Positions 27,318-37,339 of a stretch of 64,000 nucleotides of DNA are shown in pieces (position 1 is the stretch's first letter; every line of letters begins with the position of its first letter). The translations under genes were made by a program, and so were the position numbers. This DNA is from Sphingomonas sp. PP-CC-1A-547 (GTDB taxonomy: Bacteria > Pseudomonadota > Alphaproteobacteria > Sphingomonadales > Sphingomonadaceae): contig NZ_RAPZ01000011.1 of NCBI RefSeq assembly GCF_003610375.1, positions 992,001 to 1,056,000 of the forward strand, given 5' to 3'. The notes under the pieces are model-generated. The model saw only the letters and a program-made list of their open reading frames with translations. It had not been told where the DNA came from and did not search any database.

Positions 27318-27434
27318 GGGACGGATGATTTCGTTTTTGGGGCCGATCATGCCGGGCGACGATCCGCTTTGTCCAATGTGAACTGACATTGATGGTTTTC
27401 GATGACCTATTGACGAGACGGTCGTCCACCTGAT

Positions 27435-27466
27435 CAGTCCGGGGGACAGAAAGTCCGCCCGGACTG
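27435..27466. terminator. 9-bp stem between convergent genes
   Basis: CAGTCCGGG and CCCGGACTG form a perfect stem around a 14-base loop, located between the ends of the esterase (+) and SDR (-) genes. The T-rich tail is weak (GAGTTTGG), so a bidirectional terminator is probable but not certain. Confidence 0.5.
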
Positions 27467-27482
27467 AGTTTGGCACCGCCGC

Positions 27483-28208
27483 CTACATGCCGGCTGCGGT
27501 CGGGCGGACGATGACCTCGTTGATGTCCACCCCCTCGGGCTGCTCCAAAGCGTAGCGGATCGCGCGTGCGATCGCGTCGGGAGTCAGCGACTTCTGCCGC
27601 CACGTGGTCAGTGCAGTGGCAATATCAGGTTCGGAGATGTCGTTGCCCAGTTCGGTTGCCACGACCCCGGGTGAAATGATCGTCGTGCGGATATCGTCAT
27701 GCTCCTGCCGCAACCCTTCGGTGATCGCCCAGACTGCGTATTTGGTGGCGCAGTAGACCGCGGCGCTCGGCATCACGAAATGCGCGGCGATCGATGCGAC
27801 GTTCACGACGTGGCCCGCCTTCTGCGCGATGAAGCGAGGCAGCACGGCGGCAATCCCGTTCAGCACGCCGTGAACGTTGACGTCGATCATCCGCGTCCAC
27901 TCGTCCTGCTTCAGCGCGGCGAGGGGTGACAGCGGCATCACGCCGGCATTGTTGATCAGCACGTCCACGCGCCCGAACCGCGCTTCAGCGGCATCGGCGA
28001 ACGCGGCGAAGCTTGCCGCGTCGGTCACGTCCAGCACCTGCCACGCGACATTCGTGCCGAGTTCCGCCGCCAGCGCGTCGAGGCGATCGGTCCTGCGCGC
28101 ACCGATGAAAAGGCGCGCGCCCTTGGCCGCCAGTTCGCGCACGGTGGCCTCGCCGATACCGCTGGAGGCGCCGCTGATCAGCACTGTCTTGTCGATGACG
28201 TCGTTCAT
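27483..28208 (-). CDS. SDR family oxidoreductase
   Basis: A 241-residue classical short-chain dehydrogenase. The start at 28208 has AAAGGAACC upstream. Motifs: 'VLISGASSGIGEATVREL' (TGxxxGIG-type cofactor site, with Ser in place of Thr), 'VLINNAGVMPLSPLA', catalytic Ser in 'NVASIAAHFVM', and YCATKYA (Y-x3-K). 'IISPGVVATEL' follows. It is transcribed away from an AraC regulator, the arrangement common for aldehyde- or ketone-responsive SDRs. Substrate unknown. Confidence 0.9.
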   Translation of the reverse strand: MNDVIDKTVLISGASSGIGEATVRELAAKGARLFIGARRTDRLDALAAELGTNVAWQVLDVTDAASFAAFADAAEARFGRVDVLINNAGVMPLSPLAALKQDEWTRMIDVNVHGVLNGIAAVLPRFIAQKAGHVVNVASIAAHFVMPSAAVYCATKYAVWAITEGLRQEHDDIRTTIISPGVVATELGNDISEPDIATALTTWRQKSLTPDAIARAIRYALEQPEGVDINEVIVRPTAAGM

Positions 28209-28360
28209 GATGGTTCCTTTCGTGTCGCCTCGAAGGCTGGACACAGATGGAACCGGATTGCCGACCAGCGTGAGACCGATCCCCCGCAATGCTTGCACGA
28301 TCCTCCAAAACGGCCTCACCGCCGCTTGTGAGAACGGCTGGCAGCGGACACAGTCCCTCG

Positions 28361-29257
28361 ATGAGTACGATCGCAGACCTCGCCACGCTGGTTGCGCGCC
28401 ATGTCCCGAGAACCGGCATGGTCAGCACGCCAATCCATCGACTATCGCTGTTCCGGGCCGATGAGCCGACTGTGCCCCTGCCCGCCGTGTATGACGCGTC
28501 GCTTTGCATAATTGCCCAAGGTGCCAAGCGAGTCTCGCTCGGCGGAGAGAGCCTGCTCTACGATGCCGCGCATTACCTGCTGGTCTCGGTCGACCTGCCG
28601 CTCGTCGGACACGTCGTCCAGGCGGATCGTGACGCGCCGTACCTCTGCTGCAAGATCGACATCGACCAGTCCGTGCTGGCGGACCTCATCCTGGCGGAAG
28701 GCGGCCGGGCGCCGAAAGCCGATCTGCCGGCGCTCGCGGTCTATCGCAGCGACGACGATCTGGTCGACGCGGCGTGCCGACTGATGCGGCTGCTGGATCG
28801 GCCGGACAGCATCGCTGCGCTAGCGCCGCTGATCGAACGGGAGATCCTGTACCGTTTGCTCGTGGGTCCCCACGGGGCTGCGCTTCGCTACATGGCAGTG
28901 GCCGACAGCCACCTCAATCAGGTCAGCCGCGCTATCGCCACAATCCGCACCGGATTCGATCGGCCGCTCCGCATCGGGGACATCGCCACCGCCGCGGGTA
29001 TGAGCCCGTCGTCACTCCATGAACACTTCAAGGCGGTGACGAAAATGACGCCGTTGGCGTATCAAAAACAATTGCGGCTACAGGAGGCACGACGCCTGAT
29101 GCTGTCAGGGAACACGACGGCAAGCGGCGCAGGTTTTGCCGTGGGCTATGAAAGCCCATCGCAGTTCAACCGCGAATATGCGCGCCTGTTCGGTGCCCCT
29201 CCGCGTCGTGACATCGAGCAACTCCAACTGAGCGGCAATCTACTGACGCCCGTGTAG
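28361..29257 (+). CDS. AraC-family transcriptional regulator
   Basis: A 298-residue regulator with an AraC N-terminal ligand domain ('SLCIIAQGAKRVSLGGESLLYDAAHYLLVSVDLPL') and two C-terminal helix-turn-helix motifs ('RIGDIATAAGMSPSSLHEHFKAV' and 'SGAGFAVGYESPSQFNREYARLFG'). The start ATG at 28361 follows a poor SD; the upstream in-frame ATG at 28289 reaches into the divergent promoter. It probably controls the divergent SDR gene, whose start is 152 bp away. Confidence 0.9.
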   Translation: MSTIADLATLVARHVPRTGMVSTPIHRLSLFRADEPTVPLPAVYDASLCIIAQGAKRVSLGGESLLYDAAHYLLVSVDLPLVGHVVQADRDAPYLCCKIDIDQSVLADLILAEGGRAPKADLPALAVYRSDDDLVDAACRLMRLLDRPDSIAALAPLIEREILYRLLVGPHGAALRYMAVADSHLNQVSRAIATIRTGFDRPLRIGDIATAAGMSPSSLHEHFKAVTKMTPLAYQKQLRLQEARRLMLSGNTTASGAGFAVGYESPSQFNREYARLFGAPPRRDIEQLQLSGNLLTPV

Positions 29258-29495
29258 CCTCACTCCACTGGTTCGGCGATTTCTACCCGCTCGACAACGG
29301 CGCCGATCGCGGTTGCGAAAACGGTGATCGCCGAACAGTTCCAGGTTCGAGGCGCCCGGCCAATCGCTAAGACTTTGCGGCAAAGCTATTCTCTTGTCGG
29401 CGGATCATCGCGCCTCCGATCTTGGCGGGAGCGATGGCCTGCGCCTTTCGCCCCCCGGTCTCGAACGATACAGGTCAGGAACGGAGGAGACGAGC

Positions 29496-29828
29496 ATGAC
29501 CGCAAACACGATGAAGGTAGACGACCAAGCCAAGATCGACCTGTTCCAGGTTATCGCGCCCATCGTAATGCAGTATCTCGCCGCGAACTCCCCGGATCGA
29601 GCACTGATTGCGGATGACATCATCGACTTCTTTGCGCTGTCGATCGCCGCGGTGATCGAAAACGACACGGATCTGTCGACCCCGCAGCATCTGCGAAAGG
29701 CCGGTGAGGCAGCCGGGAAGCATATCGCGCACTGGGTCAGGCTTCTGAAGCTGGATCACGAACACGGCGGCATGTCGTTGCTGGCGATGACGATGGGTAC
29801 GGTCGCGTCCGACGAGGCTCAGCGATAG
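29496..29828 (+). CDS. small hypothetical protein
   Basis: A 110-residue soluble, mostly helical acidic protein with no recognised domain. GGAGGAG lies seven bases before the ATG at 29496, an excellent ribosome binding site, and GC3 bias is normal, so it is probably real. Sequence features: 'IDLFQVIAPIVMQYLAANSPDRALIADDIIDFFALSIAAVIEND' and a His-rich segment near residue 85 ('HIAHWVRLLKLDHEHGG'). The neighbours give no functional hint. Confidence 0.7.
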   Translation: MTANTMKVDDQAKIDLFQVIAPIVMQYLAANSPDRALIADDIIDFFALSIAAVIENDTDLSTPQHLRKAGEAAGKHIAHWVRLLKLDHEHGGMSLLAMTMGTVASDEAQR

Positions 29829-29970
29829 CCGCCCAGTGGTTCCCATCGTTTCATTGCGTCGGCCAGCCGGCGACACCCGCAGCCGTCGATTTCTATTAGC
29901 TATTGCTGAACTACGTCGCGGCTTGGACCTGCCGCCGACGCGATCCGTCCGGTCGATATGCGAATTACCT

Positions 29971-29997
29971 GGAACCAGCCTTCGAAGGTGAGCGCTT
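29971..29997 (+). promoter_or_regulatory. possible EcfG-type (general stress) promoter
   Basis: GGAAC, 17 bases, then CGCTT, about 46 bases upstream of the small gene at 30043. The spacing and -35 fit the alphaproteobacterial EcfG consensus (GGAAC-N16/17-CGTT), but the -10 deviates by one base, so this is weak. Confidence 0.25.
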
Positions 29998-30042
29998 GAG
30001 CCATCAGGAAGCCGGCACTCCCGGTCAATTTGGGATTTGAGC

Positions 30043-30327
30043 ATGACGGAAGCGACCTGGGGCGACGATGCGAAGACGCCGGATATCGACTGGCGGATGA
30101 GTGCTGCGTTGGAGAACGTGCCGCGTGGGGACGAGAACCTTGCCGAGGTAACGAGCCTTGAGGGCGCTGTGCGTACGTGGATGACGCTCGATCCCGAGCA
30201 TCGCGACGCTGCCGTGCTTACGCCGGAGCACCCTTTGCAAATCGACGGTGCGGCCCATGCAACCCTCGCTGGCGACGGTATCGCCGCGCTGGCCGAGCGG
30301 CTGCCTAGCGCAAACGACGAGGGCTGA
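30043..30327 (+). CDS. small hypothetical protein
   Basis: A 94-residue acidic protein with no recognised domain. It contains a 'TSLEGAVRTWMTLDPEHRDAAVLTPEHPL' segment. The ATG at 30043 is preferred over the in-frame TTG six bases earlier. Only three bases separate its stop from the next small gene, so the two probably form an operon. A large minus-strand frame across both is an overlap artefact of high GC content. Confidence 0.6.
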   Translation: MTEATWGDDAKTPDIDWRMSAALENVPRGDENLAEVTSLEGAVRTWMTLDPEHRDAAVLTPEHPLQIDGAAHATLAGDGIAALAERLPSANDEG

Positions 30328-30330
30328 GCC

Positions 30331-30645
30331 ATGGCACCTGCGAGCGTTCGCTTCGAGCCGGGCGAGTATGAATGGCTCGCCGAACGGCACGGCGTCCTGT
30401 TCCTCGGCCACACCGATCTCGGCATGGTCGAGTTCCTGATCACGAGCGAGGCGTTGACGGAGTTCATCAGTCCGGACCTCGACGGCATCGACAGCGATAC
30501 CGCGATCGAGACGTATGGGGAATTCGAGTCCGACATACACCGTATCGCGCGGCGGGAGTTCGTCAGCCGGCTGGGCGGGGAGCCCCCGGTCCTGCTCACG
30601 GCCGCCGACGTTTGGGACGAACCTTCGCAATCCCGCAGGCCGTAA
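30331..30645 (+). CDS. small hypothetical protein
   Basis: A 104-residue acidic protein of unknown function, beta-alpha in character ('VRFEPGEYEWLAERHGVLFLGHTDLGMVEFLITSEALTEFI'). It lies three bases after the previous stop, implying translational coupling. It precedes a damaged aldo/keto reductase by 45 bases. I recognise no family. Confidence 0.6.
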   Translation: MAPASVRFEPGEYEWLAERHGVLFLGHTDLGMVEFLITSEALTEFISPDLDGIDSDTAIETYGEFESDIHRIARREFVSRLGGEPPVLLTAADVWDEPSQSRRP

Positions 30646-30690
30646 CCCTTCGCCCGACAATCATATTGCCCGCCAACAAGGACTGATCTG

Positions 30691-31672
<982 letters not shown>

Positions 31673-31676
<4 letters not shown>

Positions 31677-32506
31677 GCGTTCCGTCTTTCGCGGCGATCG
31701 CACCGGGCAAGCTTGCGGTCGTCACGGGAGCGGCCGGCGGCATTGGACTGGCCGCTGCTCGCGCCTTTGCGGACGCGGGCATGCGGGTGGTTCTGGTCGA
31801 CCGTCCCGGTGAAGCGCTGGAGCAGACCGCGTCCTCGATAGACGGCGCGGTTGCGCTGTCCGCCGACGTCGCGGATCGTGCCGCGATGGCCTCGCTGGCA
31901 AAGGAGGTGGTCGACCGTCACGGTCCTGTATCGGTGCTGATGAACAACGCCGGCATCGGCGGGGGCGGTGACGTATTTGCCGACCCAATAAAGTGGGACG
32001 AGGTGCTCGGCGTCAACCTGATGGGCGTGATCCACGGCGTCCAGGCCTTCGTCCAGGCTATGGTCGAAGGCGAGGCCCCTGCCCTCATCATCAACACCGG
32101 CTCCAAACAGGGCATCACGCAGCCGCCCGGCAACACTGCCCACAACGTCAGCAAGGCCGGGGTGAAAGCGCTAACTGAAGGCCTTGCTCACAGTTTGCGC
32201 GAACGGACCGGAAGTCGGGTCAGTGCCCATCTGCTTGTGCCGGGCTTCACCTGGACCGGGATGACGGCTGGTCGACTGGCCGAGAAACCGCCCGGCGCGT
32301 GGACACCTGAACAGGTCGTGGCGCTGATGATGGACCGCGTGGCAGCGGGCGACTTCTACATCTTGTGCCCGGACAACGAGACAACGTCCGAACAGGATGC
32401 GAAGCGTATAGCGTGGGCGGCGGGGGACCTGATCGAAAACCGCCCCGCCCTGTCGCGCTGGCATGCGGATTGGCGCGATGTCTTTGCGGTATTCATGCGA
32501 GACTAG
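31673..32506 (+). CDS. SDR family NAD(P)-dependent oxidoreductase
   Basis: A 277-residue short-chain dehydrogenase. The GTG at 31673 overlaps the stop of the aldo/keto reductase frame (GTGA). The cofactor motif is '[17 protein letters not shown]', then '[15 protein letters not shown]', Ser in '[11 protein letters not shown]', and an active-site pattern '[14 protein letters not shown]', where the usual Tyr before x3-Lys is His-Asn (HNVSK) rather than Y-x3-K. The missing Tyr deserves checking. A C-terminal Trp-rich tail ('[16 protein letters not shown]') is unusual for the family. Confidence 0.85.
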
Positions 32507-32524
32507 GCGCTTGCTGGGGGACCT

Positions 32525-32549
32525 GCACGGCAAGTCATCGCTGCCGTGC
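32525..32549. terminator. 8-bp stem downstream of the SDR gene
   Basis: GCACGGCA and TGCCGTGC form a perfect stem around a 9-base loop, 19 bases after the SDR stop. No T-run follows, so it is a probable 3'-end hairpin only. Confidence 0.45.
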
Positions 32550-32645
32550 CGGTCTCCGCTGGATGCGCTTGACCGCGCCCCTCTCTTTACGCGCATGACC
32601 GAGAAACGGATTGCCGATCTGGTTGCGTGATGGAAGAATGCGGTC

Positions 32646-34001
32646 ATGCAGATACTTAAAGCGGCCGGTCTCGCCCTCCTCGCGTCAGTTCCCGCCAGTG
32701 CGCAGATCGTCGCACAACCCTCGGCAGGAACATACCAGCGTGCCGTGGCGGCCGGTTACAAGGCGGCACTCTATTGCTCAGGCATCTTCAATGCAGGCCG
32801 TACGCCGGAGCAGATCGATGCCGATGAGTTGGCCGGCATCTATCCTGACTATGAGAAGATCGTGCCGACGCTCACGGCGAACGTCGACCGCACCCGCCAA
32901 TCCGTCTCCGTAGGGTTCGATCCGAAGCTACCTCCGAGACGCGCGGAGTGGACTAGCGGGCATGGCTGCGTGACGTTGCCGATCGGCAGCACGGCACCAT
33001 CTAGCCGCAAGTCGACCGCGACACCGTCGATTCGAGCAGCCGATCCTCGTCGCTGGCCGCAAGGTGACGCTGGCATCGCACCGCGCCCATCGCCCACGCT
33101 GGCTGGCGCGGTCGGCAAGGCATTCGGGACCACCTACGGCGTCGGCACCAAGACCGTCGGCGTAATCGTCGTGAAGGACGGCAAAGTTCTTGCTGAGCAA
33201 TATGGCCGCGGTTTCGGGCCGTTCGTGTCCAACCGGACCTGGTCGGTCGGCAAGTCGATCGCCGGCACGCTCATCGGCCTGAACAACGCAGCCGCGTTGA
33301 AGGCCCCCGCCGCTGTGCCGCAGTGGAAGGCCGGCGATCCGCGTCATGCCATCACGCTCGACAATCTCCTGCGCATGGGATCCGGCCTGCACAGCGACAC
33401 CGCCGGCAATCGTACCGATGCGATTTATTTCGGCGGGACCACGGTGGACGAACAGGCGGTGTCATGGCCTTTGGAGGCCCTGCCCGGCACACGCTTCCGC
33501 TACGCCAATAATGATATTCTGCTCGCGGTCTATGCCACCCGAAACGCGATCGGAGAGGCCCGGTACCGGGCGTTGCCGGGCAGCCTGTTCGGTCCGCTCG
33601 GCATGGCCCACACTGTCGCCGAGACGGACTGGCACGGCAATTACATCCTCTCCAGCCAGGTCTGGTCGACCGCCCGCGACCTGGCGAGGCTGGGATTGTT
33701 CTGGTCGCAGGACGGCGTCTGGCAGGGCAAGCGCCTGTTGCCGGCAGGCTGGATGCGCACCATGACGACGCCGAGCGGACCGCAGCCGTTGAGCGGACCG
33801 GGCTATGGCGCGACGATGTGGCTGTTCGGCCCCAAGCAGGGCTTGCCCGAAGGCAGCTACGCCGCGCAAGGCAACCGGGGACAGTATGTCATGGTGATCC
33901 CGTCCCGGCATCTGGTGGTGGTCAGGCGGGGCGAGGACCCCGGCGCTGCGCGGTTCGACATCGCCCGCTTTGCCGCCGAAGTTGCCGCGGCGTTACCGTA
34001 A
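32646..34001 (+). CDS. exported serine hydrolase (class C beta-lactamase family)
   Basis: A 451-residue exported protein. The signal peptide is MQILKAAGLALLASVPASAQ. After a region of about 140 residues without recognised motifs comes the beta-lactamase/penicillin-binding fold: SVGK (S-x-x-K, in 'RTWSVGKSIAGTLIG'), YAN ('FRYANNDILLAVYA', the Y-x-N motif) and a third-motif equivalent near 'YAAQGNRGQYVMV'. 'LDNLLRMGSGLHSD' and 'LGMAHTVAETDWHGN' are typical of esterase-like members. It is probably an esterase or peptidase rather than a true beta-lactamase. Confidence 0.87.
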   Translation: MQILKAAGLALLASVPASAQIVAQPSAGTYQRAVAAGYKAALYCSGIFNAGRTPEQIDADELAGIYPDYEKIVPTLTANVDRTRQSVSVGFDPKLPPRRAEWTSGHGCVTLPIGSTAPSSRKSTATPSIRAADPRRWPQGDAGIAPRPSPTLAGAVGKAFGTTYGVGTKTVGVIVVKDGKVLAEQYGRGFGPFVSNRTWSVGKSIAGTLIGLNNAAALKAPAAVPQWKAGDPRHAITLDNLLRMGSGLHSDTAGNRTDAIYFGGTTVDEQAVSWPLEALPGTRFRYANNDILLAVYATRNAIGEARYRALPGSLFGPLGMAHTVAETDWHGNYILSSQVWSTARDLARLGLFWSQDGVWQGKRLLPAGWMRTMTTPSGPQPLSGPGYGATMWLFGPKQGLPEGSYAAQGNRGQYVMVIPSRHLVVVRRGEDPGAARFDIARFAAEVAAALP

Positions 34002-34029
34002 ACTTGTCAGGCGGAGTCCGCCGTGGCCG

Positions 34030-35043
34030 CTAGCGCTTCGTGAACACCGCCTTGGGCAAGACGACGTGGACGCCCTTGTTGCGGTCGACGAGTTCGGTGA
34101 TCTCGACATCGCCTGCGACGCTGATCAGCATGTAAGCATCGTCGCGCGTCATGCCTTTTTCCGCGACGAGGAAATCGATCATGTTGCGCAGCGCCTTGCG
34201 GGTCGCATGGCTGAGATCGTCGTCGAAGCCCATCGCGATATAGGCCTTGGGCGTCTCGGCGCGCGGATAGGTGATTGCCGCCTTCTTGTGCAGTACGAAC
34301 TCGAACGTCCCGGTCAACGAGGTCTCGAGAGCGGTGATATCGACTTCGCCATTGCCCTGCGCGGCATGGCCGTCGCCGACCTGGAACAGCGCGCCTGGGG
34401 CGTAGACGGGGAGGAACAAGGTCGTCCCGGCGACGAGCGCCTTGTCGTCCATGTTGCCGCCGTTGATCGTCGGCGGCGCGCTGTCGTAGCGTCCGAACGA
34501 CGGCGGCGGCGCGACCCCCATGCTGCCGAAGAACGGTGCCAGCGGCACTTCGACGCCGGGCGCGAACAGGCCCACCATGCGCTTCGCGTCCAGCGGCACG
34601 ATTTTCATCCGCGCATAGGGAAAATCGTCGGTCAGGAACCCCGCCCCGTAGCGGAACGCGTTATAAGCATAGGGGATCGCCAGATCGACTTTCCGAATGC
34701 GCACTTCCAGCATATCGCCGGGTTCAGCACCGGTGATCGCGATCGGTCCGGTCAGGATATGGCCGCCGGGGCCGCGCGCGTTGACCGGGACACCGTCATA
34801 GACCGCACGCAGCGCCGGTTCGATCTGCGCGGGCGCGACGCCGGCCTTTTCCAGTCCCGCCGGACTGTTGGTCAGCAATGTGTGGATCACCACCGTGTCG
34901 CCCGACCGGATCGTCAGTACCGGCTTGTCGGTGGCATCGTAATGCCCCCAGGCAACCGTTTGTGGCGTCGCCTTCAATTCGTAGGTCGCGGCGCCCGTGG
35001 GCATCGCCACGGAAGCCAGAGCGGCAAGGATCAGGTAGCGCAT
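34030..35043 (-). CDS. exported acetamidase/formamidase family protein
   Basis: A 337-residue FmdA/AmdA-family amidase with a signal peptide (MRYLILAALASVAMPTGAA), so it acts outside the cytoplasm, which is unusual for this family. The ATG at 35043 has GAGGGG six bases upstream; the ATG at 35049 is too close to that site. Family motifs: 'VNARGPGGHILTGPIAITGAEPGDMLEVRI', 'INGGNMDDKALVAGTTLFLPVYAPGALFQVGDGHAAQGNGEVDITALE' and 'YIAMGFDDDL'. It follows the gamma-glutamyltransferase gene by ten bases; together they suggest periplasmic degradation of a peptide or amide nitrogen source (inference). Confidence 0.88.
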   Translation of the reverse strand: MRYLILAALASVAMPTGAATYELKATPQTVAWGHYDATDKPVLTIRSGDTVVIHTLLTNSPAGLEKAGVAPAQIEPALRAVYDGVPVNARGPGGHILTGPIAITGAEPGDMLEVRIRKVDLAIPYAYNAFRYGAGFLTDDFPYARMKIVPLDAKRMVGLFAPGVEVPLAPFFGSMGVAPPPSFGRYDSAPPTINGGNMDDKALVAGTTLFLPVYAPGALFQVGDGHAAQGNGEVDITALETSLTGTFEFVLHKKAAITYPRAETPKAYIAMGFDDDLSHATRKALRNMIDFLVAEKGMTRDDAYMLISVAGDVEITELVDRNKGVHVVLPKAVFTKR

Positions 35044-35053
35044 CGTCATCCCC

Positions 35054-36943
35054 TCAATAGGCCAGAGCGCAGCCGTCGGCGCGCATCTCGCTCGCGGCGG
35101 CATAAACGCGCGTGTCACCGTCCATGCGGTGCTCGACGCATTCGTAGCGACCAAAACCCCCGTCGGGCTCGCCGATCGTCCAGCCGATCTCGGCCAGACG
35201 CTGCTTTGTGGCGGCAGGTACGCCCGATTCCAGCCGCAGCAACCCTCGTGGGCCTAGCCCGGCGCTGTCTTCCCCCATCGATTGCGACGAGCCCTCGTGG
35301 TGCCAGCGCGGCGCATCGCCCGCCGACTGGATCTCGAGGCCATAGTCAACGCGGTTGACGATGATCTGCGTCTGTCCCTGCGGTTGCATGTCGCCGCCCA
35401 TCACGCCGAAGCTCATCCAGGGATCGTTCCCGCGCGTCGCGAAACCGGGGATGATCGTCTGGAACGGCCGCTTGCCGGGCGCGTAGATGTTGGGGTGACC
35501 GTCCCTCAGGCTGAATAGCTGCCCGCGATCCTGGAACATGAAGCCGAGACCATCGGCGACCAGTCCCGACCCCATGCCGCGGAAATTCGACTGGATCATC
35601 GATACCATCATGCCGTCCTTGTCGGCGCAGCTGAAATAGGTGGTGTCGCCGTGGCTGGGCGCTTGGCCGGGGTGGACGGGATCGAGGATCCGGTCGCGGC
35701 GGATTAGTTTCGCGCGCTCGCGGGCGTACTCCTTGGATACCAGCCACTCGACCGGGACCTTGCTGAAATGCGGGTCGGCGTAGAAGCGCGCGCGGTCTTC
35801 ATAGGCGAGCCGCTTGGCTTCCGCCTGCAGATGGATCGACAGCGGCGACTGGAAGCCTGCGTCGCCGAGATCGAAGGTCTCGAGGATGTTCAGCATCTGC
35901 AGCGTCGCGATGCCCTGCGTGTTGGCGCCAAGGGCGTGCACGTCCACGCCGCGATAGCCCGTCTTATGTGGCTCGATCCATTCCGATCGATGCGCGGCCA
36001 GATCCTCAAGGCGCAGCCAGCCGCCGATCCGCTTGAAGTAGCGATCGATGACACGCGCGATCTCGCCGGAATAGAACGCATCACGCCCGCCCGCTGCGAT
36101 CGCGCGATAGGTGCGGGCGAGATCGGGATTGCGAAACACCTGCCCGATCGCCGGGCCCTTGCCGTCGGCCAGGCCATAGGTCCTGAGGGCGTTCGCCGTT
36201 TCCTCGATGCCGTTACCCGGCCGGCGGAATGCCGCCATGCTGCGCCGGATGTAATAGGCGATGATGTCCGGCACCGGCGCACCCGCCTCGGCATGCGCGA
36301 TCGCCGGCTCGAACAACTGCGCCCAGGGCAGCCGGCCATAGCGTTGGTGCATCGTCCACCAGGCATCCACCGCCCCCGGCACCGACACCGACACCGCACC
36401 CAGCGGCGGCAGCGCCCCGCCGCGTGCCCGCGACCGCACCGTTTCCAGGCTCAAGCCGCGTGGCGACGCGCCCGATCCGGCGAGCCCGACGACCTTGCGC
36501 TGCTTCGGATCCCAGATCATCGCATAGGCGTCACCACCGATGCCGCTCGATGTCGGCTCCAGGAAACCGAGACACGCGTTGATCGCGATCGCGGCGTCGA
36601 CCGCCGATCCGCCTCGCCGCAGAATGTCGATCCCCGCCTGTGTCGCTAGCGGATGCGCAGTCCCCGCAGCGCCGTTGAGGCCATAGGCTGCGGTGCGCGA
36701 GGCGAAACTGGCGCCGACCGGGCGATCCCCCGCCGCCACGTCGGGACGAACGAAACGGTCCTCCCCCGCAACCCAGCGCGGCGGAAGAGTTACCGTCGTT
36801 GGCTGCGGCGCACCACCTTGTCCGGGCCCCGGTGCCCCCTGCTTGCCCGGAACGCCGGGTCCGGCCTGACCGCCTTGTGCCATACCGATGCCCGGCAGCA
36901 ATGCGGCCCCTGGCAAGGCGGCAATGAAAGTTCGACGACGCAT
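35054..36943 (-). CDS. gamma-glutamyltransferase family protein, exported
   Basis: A 629-residue Ntn-hydrolase that would be autocleaved before a Thr. The N-terminus MRRRTFIAALPGAALL is a Tat/Sec-like signal, followed by a collagen-like Gly/Pro/Gln-rich linker (about residues 24-47). The large subunit contains 'AGTAHPLATQAGIDILRRGGSAVDAAIAINACLGFLEPTSSGIGGDAY'. The small subunit begins at the catalytic 'GDTTYFSCADKDGMMVSMIQSNF', and 'GVMGGDMQPQGQTQI' is the conserved glycine-rich strand. It is upstream of the exported acetamidase, with which it probably forms an operon. It may be a glutathione or cephalosporin-acylase-like member; the substrate is unproven. Confidence 0.9.
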   Translation of the reverse strand: MRRRTFIAALPGAALLPGIGMAQGGQAGPGVPGKQGAPGPGQGGAPQPTTVTLPPRWVAGEDRFVRPDVAAGDRPVGASFASRTAAYGLNGAAGTAHPLATQAGIDILRRGGSAVDAAIAINACLGFLEPTSSGIGGDAYAMIWDPKQRKVVGLAGSGASPRGLSLETVRSRARGGALPPLGAVSVSVPGAVDAWWTMHQRYGRLPWAQLFEPAIAHAEAGAPVPDIIAYYIRRSMAAFRRPGNGIEETANALRTYGLADGKGPAIGQVFRNPDLARTYRAIAAGGRDAFYSGEIARVIDRYFKRIGGWLRLEDLAAHRSEWIEPHKTGYRGVDVHALGANTQGIATLQMLNILETFDLGDAGFQSPLSIHLQAEAKRLAYEDRARFYADPHFSKVPVEWLVSKEYARERAKLIRRDRILDPVHPGQAPSHGDTTYFSCADKDGMMVSMIQSNFRGMGSGLVADGLGFMFQDRGQLFSLRDGHPNIYAPGKRPFQTIIPGFATRGNDPWMSFGVMGGDMQPQGQTQIIVNRVDYGLEIQSAGDAPRWHHEGSSQSMGEDSAGLGPRGLLRLESGVPAATKQRLAEIGWTIGEPDGGFGRYECVEHRMDGDTRVYAAASEMRADGCALAY

Positions 36944-37074
36944 AGAGGACGCTCCCGGTGCTGATGCCCGATCTTCGCTGGCTCCGTGTGCGAGTTCAAG
37001 GGGTTGATGGCGTCCGCGTCGCTACAGCGCCCGTACACCAAAGCTGACTCCGTCAGACACCGTAGTCGCAGCGC

Positions 37075-37287
37075 CTAACCGTCGCGCGGGGCGCGGGCGA
37101 TCACGGCTTGAGCGACACGAAGACGTGCCTTCCAGATCTTGACCGAAGGATGCCCGGCAGCGAGGCCGACCAGCCGCCCCTCGATCTGCGTGACCTCTCG
37201 CTTGGCTGCATCAAGCTCGGTCGCTGTCGGTGCAGGCTGGATATTGGCGCGTGCGTGCGCGCCGGTGCGTCCCTTGCTCTTTGTCAT
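37075..37287 (-). CDS. possible small hypothetical protein
   Basis: A 70-residue basic protein with a helical middle ('ATELDAAKREVTQIEGRLVGLAAGHPSVKIWKARLRVAQAVIARAP'). Its composition is plausible for a real gene, but no good ribosome binding site precedes the ATG, and the start overlaps the possible 5' end of the divergent DUF2236 gene. I recognise no family. Confidence 0.4.
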   Translation of the reverse strand: MTKSKGRTGAHARANIQPAPTATELDAAKREVTQIEGRLVGLAAGHPSVKIWKARLRVAQAVIARAPRDG

Positions 37288-37339
37288 GGAAAACGCGATG
37301 GTCTCAGATGGGAGCGGCCGTCAACATAAGACGGCATCT

